Below, piece by piece: positions 18,927 through 27,187 of a DNA stretch of 64,000 bases. The stretch comes from DATAOG01 sp963757395 (GTDB lineage Bacteria > Pseudomonadota > Alphaproteobacteria > Geminicoccales > Geminicoccaceae). How positions within the stretch are numbered: position 1 is the first letter of the stretch; each line of letters opens with the position of its first letter. The notes under the pieces were generated by a model, which searched no databases, was not told the origin of the DNA, and saw nothing but the letters and a program-made list of their open reading frames with translations. Made by a program: the position numbers and the translations under genes. The DNA is taken from contig CAVWRK010000008.1 in NCBI GenBank assembly GCA_963757395.1, forward strand, positions 62,001-126,000, in the 5' to 3' direction.

Positions 18927-20606
18927 TCAGGTGTCCAGCCAGACCTTGTTGAACTGGTGGTACTGGGTCGGATGGGCCGGATAATCCTTCACGTGGGTGG
19001 TGATCATCGTGAACACCGGCCGCCAGACCGGCTGCAGCATGACCGCGGAATCCTGCAGCAGCTTCTCGACCGTCTCCATCTTGGCGCGGCGCGCCTCGAC
19101 GTCGAGGGTCGCCTCGGCGGCGTCGAGGGCGGCGTCGAACTCCGGGTTGGCGTAGTGCGTCTCGTTCCACGGCACGCCGCTGCGGTAGCCGAGCGACAGC
19201 ACCATGGTGCCGAGCGGGCGATGGGTCCAGGAGGTCGCCCCGAACGGGGTCTTGTCCCAGATCTCCCAGTACTTGGACGCCGGCATGACGTTGATGTTGA
19301 GGGTGACGCCGATGTCCTTGAGCTGGTCGCGCCAGATCTCGCAGACGGTCTGGTGCCAGGGCCCGTCGGTGTTGCCGACGTCGATCGTGAGCTCGATGCC
19401 GTCGGCATAGCCGGCGTCGGCGAGCAGCTTCTTGGCGCCATCGACGTCGCGCACCAACGGCGGCAGCTTGAAGTACTCGGGGTGGATCGGGGCGACGTGA
19501 TGGTTCTCGCCGACGTCGCCGCCACCCTGGAACACCAGGTCGCGATAGACGTTGTTGTCGGCCGCCATCACCAGCGCCTGGCGCAGCTTGATGTTGTCGA
19601 ACGGCGCCTGGCTGACCTGGAAGCGGCAGCAGAGCGTCTGCGCGGTCCGCGCCTTGACGATCTCGCCCTCGAGCGCCTGCGCGAACTCGTACTGCTCGAT
19701 GCCGAACGCGTAGATGCTGTCGACGTCGCCCGAGGCGAACGCGGTCAGCTGGTTGTCGGCCTCGTAGTTGTAGTAGTGGATCTCGTCGAGATAGACGTCG
19801 CCGCCCCAGTATTTGAGGTCCTTGCCGTCGCTGGTCTTGTGGATCCGCTTGAGGATGCAACGGTCGCCGACCGCGAGCTCGGTCAGCGTGAACGGCCCGG
19901 TGCCGATCGGGTTGTCCGAGAACGGCGCCTTGTACGACGGGTGCAGGATCGCGGTCGGATAGTTGTAGCAGTCCTCGGGGGCCGACAGCACCGGCTTCGA
20001 CAGGTTGAAGCGCACGGTATACTTGTCGACCGCCTCGACCGCGCCCGGGATCATGGTCTTCTTGCCGTCCTTGTCCTCGGTCATCGAGGCGAAGGTCGAC
20101 AGGCCGCTGTTCGACGAGCCGAGATCGGGATCGAGCCAGCGCTGGACGTTCCAGACCACATGCTCGGCGACCAGCTCGTCACCGTTGTGCCAGAGCACGC
20201 CCTCGCGCAGCTTGAAGGTCCAGGCCTTGAGGTCGTCGGAGGCCTCCCAGCTCTCGGCGAGCATCGGCCGGGTGATGTTGTCCGGGCCGGTGATCGACAG
20301 ATACTCGGCAATGTGCCGGGTCTGGTTGGACATCTGGACCCAGGAATAGGTCGCCGGCTCATCCATCTTCTGGACTTCCATGCCGACCTTGAGGATGCCA
20401 CCCATCTTGGGCGTCCCCTGGGCATGGGCCTGCGGGATCGCGCTCTCGCCGAACACCCGGCCGACGATGCCGTAGGCGGTGGTCGCCGACAGGCCGAGCA
20501 GGGTCGAGGTGCGCAGAAACTCCCGCCGGTCGATGCGGCGTGCTTCGAGCTGCTCGACCAACTTGGGAATGTAGGGATGGAGCCTGCGCTCTTCGGATTT
20601 GGCCAC
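18927..20606 (-). CDS. ABC transporter substrate-binding protein (SBP_bac_5 type), Tat-like signal
   Basis: About 559 residues from a GTG at 20606, chosen for the GGAGAACG ribosome site seven bases upstream. The N-terminal region has RRIDRREFLRTSTLLGLSAT, a Tat-style RR-x-F-L motif before a hydrophobic stretch and an AHAQG cleavage region, preceded by about 25 cytosolic residues. The mature part shows solute-binding-family hallmarks: ITRPMLAESWEASDDLKAWT, FKLREGVLWHNGDELVAEHV, GTGPFTLTELAVGDR, and LLADAGYADGIELTIDV. It captures peptides, opines or similar solutes in the periplasm. It is the first gene of the importer operon. Confidence 0.93.
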   Translation of the reverse strand: MAKSEERRLHPYIPKLVEQLEARRIDRREFLRTSTLLGLSATTAYGIVGRVFGESAIPQAHAQGTPKMGGILKVGMEVQKMDEPATYSWVQMSNQTRHIAEYLSITGPDNITRPMLAESWEASDDLKAWTFKLREGVLWHNGDELVAEHVVWNVQRWLDPDLGSSNSGLSTFASMTEDKDGKKTMIPGAVEAVDKYTVRFNLSKPVLSAPEDCYNYPTAILHPSYKAPFSDNPIGTGPFTLTELAVGDRCILKRIHKTSDGKDLKYWGGDVYLDEIHYYNYEADNQLTAFASGDVDSIYAFGIEQYEFAQALEGEIVKARTAQTLCCRFQVSQAPFDNIKLRQALVMAADNNVYRDLVFQGGGDVGENHHVAPIHPEYFKLPPLVRDVDGAKKLLADAGYADGIELTIDVGNTDGPWHQTVCEIWRDQLKDIGVTLNINVMPASKYWEIWDKTPFGATSWTHRPLGTMVLSLGYRSGVPWNETHYANPEFDAALDAAEATLDVEARRAKMETVEKLLQDSAVMLQPVWRPVFTMITTHVKDYPAHPTQYHQFNKVWLDT

Positions 20607-20997
20607 GGTCGTTCTCCGTCGCTGTCGCGTTGCGTCCCCCGAATTCCGACGCCGCATGCGCGGCCCTTATCGGGTCGAAGACGCTACGGGCCGCCGAAAT
20701 CCGCCTCTGGCCGCGAGAGTACCCCATCACCCCGGGCTGTCAACCGCCGCCCCATCGCGCCGCCGGCCGGCCGGCCCCAACTCCTGGTAAGTCGCCGGCT
20801 CCGGCCGCCTCTTCCAACTTTCCAATGGCAGAATCGCCACCGATCCTCTAAACTGTCAGGTAACGTAGGCCCTTAAAAGGGCCGGTTCCCGGAACGCGGC
20901 TGTTTCGGAACGGGGAACCGGCCTTGGCCTGACGTCCTTCGCGTAGTCGCGAGCGTTCGAAGGAATGCGTTTCGGCGTGTTCTTGGAGGTTCGTGGC
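20607..20997. other. Divergent intergenic region with an inverted repeat
   Basis: About 390 bases between the divergently transcribed binding-protein and desaturase genes, with no credible gene. It must hold both promoters, but no clear -35/-10 pair stood out. The one structure seen is the perfect 11-bp inverted repeat GGCCGGTTCCC (20880-20890) and GGGAACCGGCC (20913-20923) with a 22-base spacer, about 75 bases upstream of the desaturase start. Confidence 0.6.
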
Positions 20998-21915
20998 GTG
21001 TCGACAACGAGCGCCTTGCCAGGTCTTTCGACCTGGCTGAGACGGTCCGGTCCGTCCTGGATCGTGGCCGTCGTCATCTATAGCGGCTTTGGTCTCGTCA
21101 CCTGGTTCCACAGCGCCCTGCCATGGTGGCTCCTGCCGGCGCTGGGCGGCGTCCTGATCGCCTGGCACGGCTCGTTGCAGCATGAGGCGGTCCATGGTCA
21201 GCTCGCTCCCTGGGGCTGGCTGAACGATCTGCCCGCCCTGCCGCCGCTCGCGCTGTGGCTGCCGTTCCCGATCTATCGGGCGAGCCACGAGGCGCACCAC
21301 GATTTCGAGATCCTGACCGAGCCCTGGCGGGATCCGGAATCGTTCTACGTCGATCAGGCGACCTGGCGGCGCCTGCCCGTCGGCGTGCGCTGGCTGCTCT
21401 GCGCCCACAACACGCTGCTCGGGCGGCTGCTGCTCGGGCCGTTCCTGGTGATCGGCCAGTTCCTTTGGGCCGAGGCGCGAGCGCTCGCCGCCGGCGACCG
21501 CCGTCACCTCGGCAACTGGCTCTGGCATCTGCCGGCGGTGGCGCTGGTTCTGCTCTGGGTGGTCGACGTCTGCGGCCTGCCGCTCTGGCAGTACTTGCTG
21601 ATGTTCGTGCTCCCCGGCGCCAGCCTGACTCTGGTGCGCTCGTTCGCCGAGCACAAGGCGGCCTGGACGCCCTTCGAGCGGACCGCGGTGGTCGAGGCCG
21701 GGCCCTTCTTCTCGGTCCTCTACTTCAACAACAATCTGCATTTCGCCCATCACAAGCGCCCGGACCTGCCCTGGCACGCGCTGCCCGCCTACTACCGGGC
21801 GACCCGCGCGGAGCTGCTCGCGGAGAACGGCGGCCTGCTCTACCGGGGCTATCGCGATGTCCTCCGCCGCTTCCTGCTGCGACCGGTCGACGCGCCCGCC
21901 CACCCCTACCACTGA
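20998..21915 (+). CDS. Fatty-acid desaturase / hydroxylase family membrane protein
   Basis: 305 residues from a GTG with GGAGG eight bases upstream; an ATG 33 bases earlier is also in frame but lacks a ribosome site. The di-iron histidine boxes are visible: HGSLQHEAVHG, then ASHEAHHDFEI, and the distal NLHFAHHKRPD, arranged between hydrophobic helices. The family includes acyl-lipid desaturases and carotenoid hydroxylases or ketolases. No carotenoid genes are nearby, so the substrate is open. Confidence 0.88.
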   Translation: MSTTSALPGLSTWLRRSGPSWIVAVVIYSGFGLVTWFHSALPWWLLPALGGVLIAWHGSLQHEAVHGQLAPWGWLNDLPALPPLALWLPFPIYRASHEAHHDFEILTEPWRDPESFYVDQATWRRLPVGVRWLLCAHNTLLGRLLLGPFLVIGQFLWAEARALAAGDRRHLGNWLWHLPAVALVLLWVVDVCGLPLWQYLLMFVLPGASLTLVRSFAEHKAAWTPFERTAVVEAGPFFSVLYFNNNLHFAHHKRPDLPWHALPAYYRATRAELLAENGGLLYRGYRDVLRRFLLRPVDAPAHPYH

Positions 21916-22132
21916 GTGCGGGCGCCGCTTCGGACCGGGACACTTTGGCGCGCGTCTCTGGTCCATTCTTTGCTAAGATCGGACCGGCCGCGGCGCGCCG
22001 CGGCCGGTGAGCCGCGTGCATGGCTCCCGTGCGAGGCGGCCCGTGGCGATGCCCGACGGCTCACCCCATGTCAGCAGCGGCGTTCGGCCGACGACGCCGA
22101 GGATGCAGCTCGGCAGGGCGAGGGAGTGACGG

Positions 22133-23329
22133 ATGCAACGAGCCCTGATGCGGGACCCGAGCGCGCCGATCGAGCGGCCGGTCCTGGCCCTGACGCTGCT
22201 CGGCGCGCTGGCGCTCGCCGGCTGCGATGGCGGCGCGGATGGCGGTAAGGCCGCGGCGGCACCGCCGCCGCCCGAGGTCACCGTCGCCCATCCTCGGATC
22301 GAAAACCTGGTCGAATGGACCGAGTTCACCGGCCGCTTCGAGGCCGTCCAGCAGGTCGACGTCCGGGCCCGGGTGTCGGGCTACCTCGCGACCATCGACT
22401 TCCAAGATGGCCAGGTCGTCGAGAAAGGCCAGAACCTGTTCCTGATCGACCCGCGGCCGTCCGAGGCCGCCCTGGATCGCGCCCGCGCCGATCTCGCCAG
22501 CGCCCAGGCGCAGCTCGAGCTCGCCAAGCTGCAGTTCGAGCGGGTCGCCAAGCTGGTCGGCAGCCCGGCCTTCGCCCAGACCAACTACGACCAGCGGCTG
22601 CAGGAGCGCCAGGCTGCGGCGGCCAGCGTCGGCGCCGCGCAGGCGGCCGTCGAGCAGGCCAAGCTCAACCTCGACTACACAGAGATCTCGGCGCCGATCG
22701 CCGGGCGGATCTCCGACCGCCGGGTCGACATCGGCAATCTGGTCACCGAAGCGACCCTGCTCACGACAATCGTGTCGCGGAGCCCGATCTATTTCGTGTT
22801 CGACATGAGCGAGGGCGACTTCCTCGGCTATCAGCGGGCCGTGCTTTCGGGCGAGTTGCCCTCGACCCGCGAGCGCTCGACGCTCGTCAACGTCAAGCTG
22901 GTCGACGAGGACGACTGGCACCGGCAGGGCCAGATGAACTTCGTCGACAACGTCGTCGACCAGAGCTCGGGCACGGTGCGTGCGCGCGCCGAGTTCCTCA
23001 ACCCTGACGGCCTGATCCAGCCCGGCCAGTTCGGCACGATCCGGATCCCGGGCTCGCCGGAATACCCGGCGATGCTGATCCCGGACGAGGCGATCGTCAC
23101 CGACCAGTCGCAAAAGCTGGTCATGACCGTGACCGCGGACAACAAGGTCGTGCCCAAGGTGATCCGCCCGGGACCGCATGAGCTCGGCCTGCGTATCGTC
23201 CGTAAGGGCCTGGACGCGGACGACCGGATCGTGATCAACGGCCTGCTGCGGGTCCGTCCGGGCATGCAGGTGACGCCCAAGGAGGGCCAGATCGACCTGC
23301 CGCCGCCGCCCGCGGCGTCCGAGGGCTGA
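22133..23329 (+). CDS. RND efflux periplasmic adaptor lipoprotein
   Basis: 398 residues. The signal peptide LALTLLGALALAGC ends in a lipobox, so it is a lipoprotein anchored to the inner membrane. The HlyD/AcrA order is present: barrel-sandwich half VDVRARVSGYLATIDFQDGQ, the coiled-coil hairpin (DRARADLASAQAQLELAKLQ ... AAVEQAKLNLDYTEISAPIA), then the beta-barrel (LLTTIVSRSPIYFVFDMSEG) and the membrane-proximal part. It bridges the downstream pump to an outer-membrane channel. It lies 18 bases upstream of the pump gene. No regulator or TolC-like gene is in the window. Confidence 0.95.
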   Translation: MQRALMRDPSAPIERPVLALTLLGALALAGCDGGADGGKAAAAPPPPEVTVAHPRIENLVEWTEFTGRFEAVQQVDVRARVSGYLATIDFQDGQVVEKGQNLFLIDPRPSEAALDRARADLASAQAQLELAKLQFERVAKLVGSPAFAQTNYDQRLQERQAAAASVGAAQAAVEQAKLNLDYTEISAPIAGRISDRRVDIGNLVTEATLLTTIVSRSPIYFVFDMSEGDFLGYQRAVLSGELPSTRERSTLVNVKLVDEDDWHRQGQMNFVDNVVDQSSGTVRARAEFLNPDGLIQPGQFGTIRIPGSPEYPAMLIPDEAIVTDQSQKLVMTVTADNKVVPKVIRPGPHELGLRIVRKGLDADDRIVINGLLRVRPGMQVTPKEGQIDLPPPPAASEG

Positions 23330-23347
23330 GCAGGCGGACCCGGCGCG

Positions 23348-26300
23348 ATGCGCTTCGGGCATTTCTTCGTCGACCGGCCGATCTTCGCATCGGTCGTCGC
23401 GATCCTGATCACGCTGATCGGCGCCGCGGCCTATCTCGGCCTCCCGGTCGCCCAGTATCCGGAGATCGCGCCGCCGACCATCCAGGTCACCGCGAGCTAT
23501 CCCGGCGCCTCGGCCGAGGTGGTCAGCGACACCGTGGCGACCCCGCTCGAGCAGGAGATCAACGGCGTCGAGGGCATGCTCTACATGGTCAGCCAGGCGA
23601 CCGCCGACGGCCAGCTGTCGCTGTCGGTCACCTTCGCGCTCGGGACCGATCTCGACATCGCCCAGGTCCTGGTCCAGAACCGGGTCGCGATCGCCCTGCC
23701 CCGGCTGCCCGACCAGGCCCGCCAGATCGGCGTTACGGTGCGCAAGAACTCGCCCGACCTGCTGATGGTGATCCACCTCAGCTCGCCGGACGGCTCGCGC
23801 GACCAGCTCTACATCTCGAACTTCGCCAACCTGCAGATCCGGGACGTGCTGGCACGGCTCGATGGCGTCGGCGACGTCCGCGTGTTCGGCGCGCGCAATT
23901 ATTCGATGCGCATCTGGCTGGACCCGGACAAGGTCGCGGCGCGCGACCTGACCGCGGGCGACGTGGTCCAGGCGCTGCGCGGCCAGAACGTCCAGGTCGC
24001 TTCGGGCGCGCTCGACCAGCCACCGATCAAGGACCAAGGCGCCTTCCAACTCAACGTCGAGACCCTCGGCCGCCTGAAGGACGCCAAGGAATTCGAGAAC
24101 ATCGTGGTCAAGACCGAGCCGGGCGGCCGGGTCACCCACCTGCGCGACATCGCGCGCGTCGAGCTCGGCGCTCAGGACTACACCGCCAACGGCTACCTCG
24201 ACCGGCGCTCGGCGGTGCCGCTGCTGATCTTCCAGCAGCCCGGCTCGAACGCGCTCGCGACCGCGGATCGCCTGTTCGCGACCATGGCCGAGCTGTCCAA
24301 GAGCTTTCCGTCCGGCCTGCGCTACGACGTCGTCTACAACCCGACCGAGTTCATCGCCGAGTCGGTCGATGCGGTGATCCACACGATCTACGAGGCGGCG
24401 ATCCTGGTCGTCCTCGTAGTCATTCTGTTCCTGCAGACCTGGCGCGCCTCGATCATTCCGATCGTCGCCATCCCGATCTCGCTGATCGGCACCTTCGCGG
24501 TCATGGCGGCGTTCGGCTTTTCGATCAACAACCTGTCGCTGTTCGGCCTGGTGCTGGCGATCGGCATCGTGGTCGACGACGCGATCGTGGTGGTCGAGAA
24601 CGTCGAGCGCAACCTCGAGCAGGGTATGAGCCCGAAGGAAGCGGCGCACCGCACGATCGATGAGGTCGGCAACGCGCTGGTCGCGATCGCGCTCGTGCTC
24701 GGCGCCGTGTTCATCCCGGCCGCCTTCATCAGTGGCATCTCAGGCCAGTTCTTCCGCCAGTTCGCGGTCACGATCGCGGCCGCGACCGCGATCTCCTGCC
24801 TGGTGTCGCTGAGCCTCAGCCCGGCGCTGTGCGCGCTGCTGCTCAAGCCGCGTCGGGCCGAGACCGGGCGGCGGCCGCTGCTGCTGCGCCCGGTGCACGG
24901 CTTCTTCGAAGGCTTCAACTGGCTGTTCGAGCGGCTGGCGCGCGGCTACGGCGGCCTGACCCGGCGGCTGGTGCGGCGGGTCGCGGTCGCGCTCGTGGTC
25001 TACGCCGGCCTGATCGTGCTCACCGGCTGGCAGTTCCAACGCGCCCCCACGGGCTTCATCCCGCCGCAGGACGTGGGCTATCTGATCACCGTGATCCAAC
25101 TGCCGCCCGGCGCCTCGCTCGCCCGCACCGATGCGGTCGTGCGCCGTGCCGCCGCGATCGCGCTCGACACGCCGGGGGTCGCGCACGCCGTGCCGTTCGC
25201 GGGCTTCGATGGTGCCACCTTCACCAACGCGCCCAACGCCGGCGCGATCTTCACGCCGCTGGCACCCTTCGCCGAGCGGGCCGCCAAGGGACTGTCGGCG
25301 GATCGCATCCTGGCCGACCTGTCACAGCGCTACAGCCAGATCCAGGAGGCCTTCATCATCGTCATCCAGCCGCCGCCGGTCCGCGGCATCGGCACCGGCG
25401 GTGGCTTCAAGATGATGGTCCAGGACCGGCGCGGACGCGGCCTCAAGGCCCTCGAGCAGGCGACCGGCGAGCTGGTCGCCGCCGCCAATCGGACGCCCGG
25501 CCTCAGCCGCGTCTTCTCCCTGTTCAACACCGCGACGCCCAAGATCTTCGCCGACATCGACCGGGTCAAGGCCGAGATGCTGGGGGTCACGCCCGAGCAG
25601 GTGTTCGAGGCGCTCGAAGTCTACATCGGCTCGACCTACGTCAATGACTTCAACCTGCTCGGCCGCACCTTCCGGGTCACGGCCCAGGCGGATGGTCCGT
25701 TCCGCAAGGAGCTGCGCGATGTCGAGAGATTGAAGACGCGCAGCGATCAGGGCGCGATGGTGCCGCTCGGCTCGGTCGCGACCTTCCGCGACATCAGCGG
25801 GCCCTACCGGGTGGCGCGCTACAACCTCTACCCGGCGGCCGAGGTCCAGGGCAGCACGGCGCCCGGCACCTCGACCGGCGAGGCGCTGGCCAAGATGGAG
25901 CGTCTGGCGGCCGAGGTCCTGCCGGACGGCTTCGGCTACGAGTGGACCGAGCTCGCGTTGCAGGAGAAGCTCGCGGGCGGCGGCACGCTGCTGATCTTCA
26001 TCGCTTCGGTCGTGTTCGTGTTCCTGCTGCTCGCGGCCCAATACGAGAGCTGGCTGTTGCCGCTGGCTGTGATCCTGATCGTGCCGATGTGCCTGTTGGC
26101 TGCGGTCAGCGGGCTGCTCGCGCGCGGCATGGATGTCAACATCCTGGCCCAGATCGGCTTCGTCGTGCTGGTTGGCCTCGCCGCCAAGAACGCGATCCTG
26201 ATCGTCGAGTTCGCGCGTCAGGGCGAGGAGCAGGGGCTGGACCGGTGGGCGGCAGCGACCACGGCCGCGCGGACGCGGCTCAGGCCGATCCTGATGACTT

Positions 26301-26524
26301 CGTTCGCCTTCATCTTCGGGGTCATCCCGCTCGCGCTCGCGACCGGTGCCGGTGCCGAGATGCGCCAGTCGCTCGGCACGGCGGTGGCCTTCGGCATGCT
26401 TGGCGTCACCCTGTTCGGGCTGATCTTCACGCCGGTCTTCTACGTCGCCTGCCGGGGCCTCGCCCGGCTCCGCGGCCCTGCACCTCAGCCTGCGCCCGCG
26501 GAGCAGGGTGCGGGGCCTGCTTGA
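23348..26524 (+). CDS. RND multidrug efflux transporter, AcrB/MexB (HAE1) type
   Basis: 1058 residues, full length. N-terminal FFVDRPIFASVVAILITLIG, then porter-domain repeats with YPGASAEVVSDTVATPLEQE. Helix 4 contains the proton-relay aspartate pair in AIGIVVDDAIVVVENVERNL, helix 5 follows as EVGNALVAIALVLGAVFIPA, and the second half has VGLAAKNAILIVEFARQG and RPILMTSFAFIFGVIPLALA. It exports drugs, bile-salt-like or lipophilic compounds using the proton gradient. It is cotranscribed with the adaptor gene. Confidence 0.96.
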   Translation: MRFGHFFVDRPIFASVVAILITLIGAAAYLGLPVAQYPEIAPPTIQVTASYPGASAEVVSDTVATPLEQEINGVEGMLYMVSQATADGQLSLSVTFALGTDLDIAQVLVQNRVAIALPRLPDQARQIGVTVRKNSPDLLMVIHLSSPDGSRDQLYISNFANLQIRDVLARLDGVGDVRVFGARNYSMRIWLDPDKVAARDLTAGDVVQALRGQNVQVASGALDQPPIKDQGAFQLNVETLGRLKDAKEFENIVVKTEPGGRVTHLRDIARVELGAQDYTANGYLDRRSAVPLLIFQQPGSNALATADRLFATMAELSKSFPSGLRYDVVYNPTEFIAESVDAVIHTIYEAAILVVLVVILFLQTWRASIIPIVAIPISLIGTFAVMAAFGFSINNLSLFGLVLAIGIVVDDAIVVVENVERNLEQGMSPKEAAHRTIDEVGNALVAIALVLGAVFIPAAFISGISGQFFRQFAVTIAAATAISCLVSLSLSPALCALLLKPRRAETGRRPLLLRPVHGFFEGFNWLFERLARGYGGLTRRLVRRVAVALVVYAGLIVLTGWQFQRAPTGFIPPQDVGYLITVIQLPPGASLARTDAVVRRAAAIALDTPGVAHAVPFAGFDGATFTNAPNAGAIFTPLAPFAERAAKGLSADRILADLSQRYSQIQEAFIIVIQPPPVRGIGTGGGFKMMVQDRRGRGLKALEQATGELVAAANRTPGLSRVFSLFNTATPKIFADIDRVKAEMLGVTPEQVFEALEVYIGSTYVNDFNLLGRTFRVTAQADGPFRKELRDVERLKTRSDQGAMVPLGSVATFRDISGPYRVARYNLYPAAEVQGSTAPGTSTGEALAKMERLAAEVLPDGFGYEWTELALQEKLAGGGTLLIFIASVVFVFLLLAAQYESWLLPLAVILIVPMCLLAAVSGLLARGMDVNILAQIGFVVLVGLAAKNAILIVEFARQGEEQGLDRWAAATTAARTRLRPILMTSFAFIFGVIPLALATGAGAEMRQSLGTAVAFGMLGVTLFGLIFTPVFYVACRGLARLRGPAPQPAPAEQGAGPA

Positions 26525-26598
26525 CCGCGGGCCGGCGCGGCGCGTAAGCAGCCGCCGGGCGCGGCGCCCGCCTGACCCGGAATGAATGTGAGGCGACC

Positions 26599-27024
26599 AT
26601 GAACCTGCGTCATCTGGGCGCAATCGGCCTGGCCTTGAGCCTGCTCGCCGCCTGTGGCGAGCCCAAGGTCTCGAACCTCAGCTACGCCAGCGTCCAGGCC
26701 GCGGCCGAGGGCAAGAGCGAGGCGGCCTTCCGCAGCTATTTCAAGAACATCCAGGGCCAGCGCGTCGCCTGGAGCGGCCGCGTGGTCGAGGTCATGACCG
26801 AGCACGGCGCCGAGTCCGTCGACGTGACCCTGCTCGAGGTCGACATCGACGGCCTGGCCGGCGGCACGACCGATCCGGACGTGGTGTTCCCGGTCTCGGC
26901 CTCGTTCGCCGACGGCGTGGTGGCCGGCACCCCGGTCGCGTTCACCGGTTCGATCGAGGACTTCGACTGGGTCGACCAACGGCCGCTGTTGCGGCTCGAC
27001 GTCAAGCAGGTCCAGGGCTCCTGA
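26599..27024 (+). CDS. Small periplasmic lipoprotein of unknown function
   Basis: 141 residues. A signal peptide (LGAIGLALSLLAACGEPK) with lipobox LAAC is followed by a beta-rich domain (FKNIQGQRVAWSGRVVEVMT, VVFPVSASFADGVVAGTPVA, FTGSIEDFDW). The G.....W.G.V.EV pattern recalls an OB-fold-like module, an inference only. It has a GAGGCGACC ribosome region and is transcribed after the RND pump with a 74-bp gap. Confidence 0.75.
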   Translation: MNLRHLGAIGLALSLLAACGEPKVSNLSYASVQAAAEGKSEAAFRSYFKNIQGQRVAWSGRVVEVMTEHGAESVDVTLLEVDIDGLAGGTTDPDVVFPVSASFADGVVAGTPVAFTGSIEDFDWVDQRPLLRLDVKQVQGS

Positions 27025-27025
27025 G

Positions 27026-27180
27026 CGCGGCCTCGAGGCGCGCCAGGATCGCGGTCCGGCCGGCGCGCAGCGGCCCCGGCGTTCTCCACCGCCGCCCGCC
27101 TGGCTGCGGCGGGATGCTCGGTGGTCCCGAGGGTGTTGATGTCGCGCGTGACCGGGCCGATCACGCAGACGTCGAACATC
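27026..27180 (-). pseudogene. Remnant of a PfkB-like sugar kinase gene
   Basis: Just beyond the hutF 3' end, a minus-strand ATG at 27180 opens MFDVCVIGPVTRDINTLGTT, which matches the N-terminal strand of PfkB/ribokinase-family kinases (VCVIG.VTRD...I...). After about 30 residues the similarity ends. Another frame then reads PLRAGRTAILARLEAALRS up to a stop close to the convergent lipoprotein gene. I read it as an internally deleted kinase fossil of about 150 bp. The family call is by eye on a short stretch. Confidence 0.4.
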
Positions 27181-27187
27181 GCCGGGA

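Noticed and set aside
18957..20876. Plus-strand open frame of 639 codons opposite the substrate-binding protein
   Set aside because: Val/Asp/Arg-rich antisense frame without motifs; the minus-strand binding protein is clear.
22061..24649. Minus-strand open frame of 862 codons opposite the RND adaptor and pump
   Set aside because: Same artefact; the plus-strand RND genes are unmistakable.
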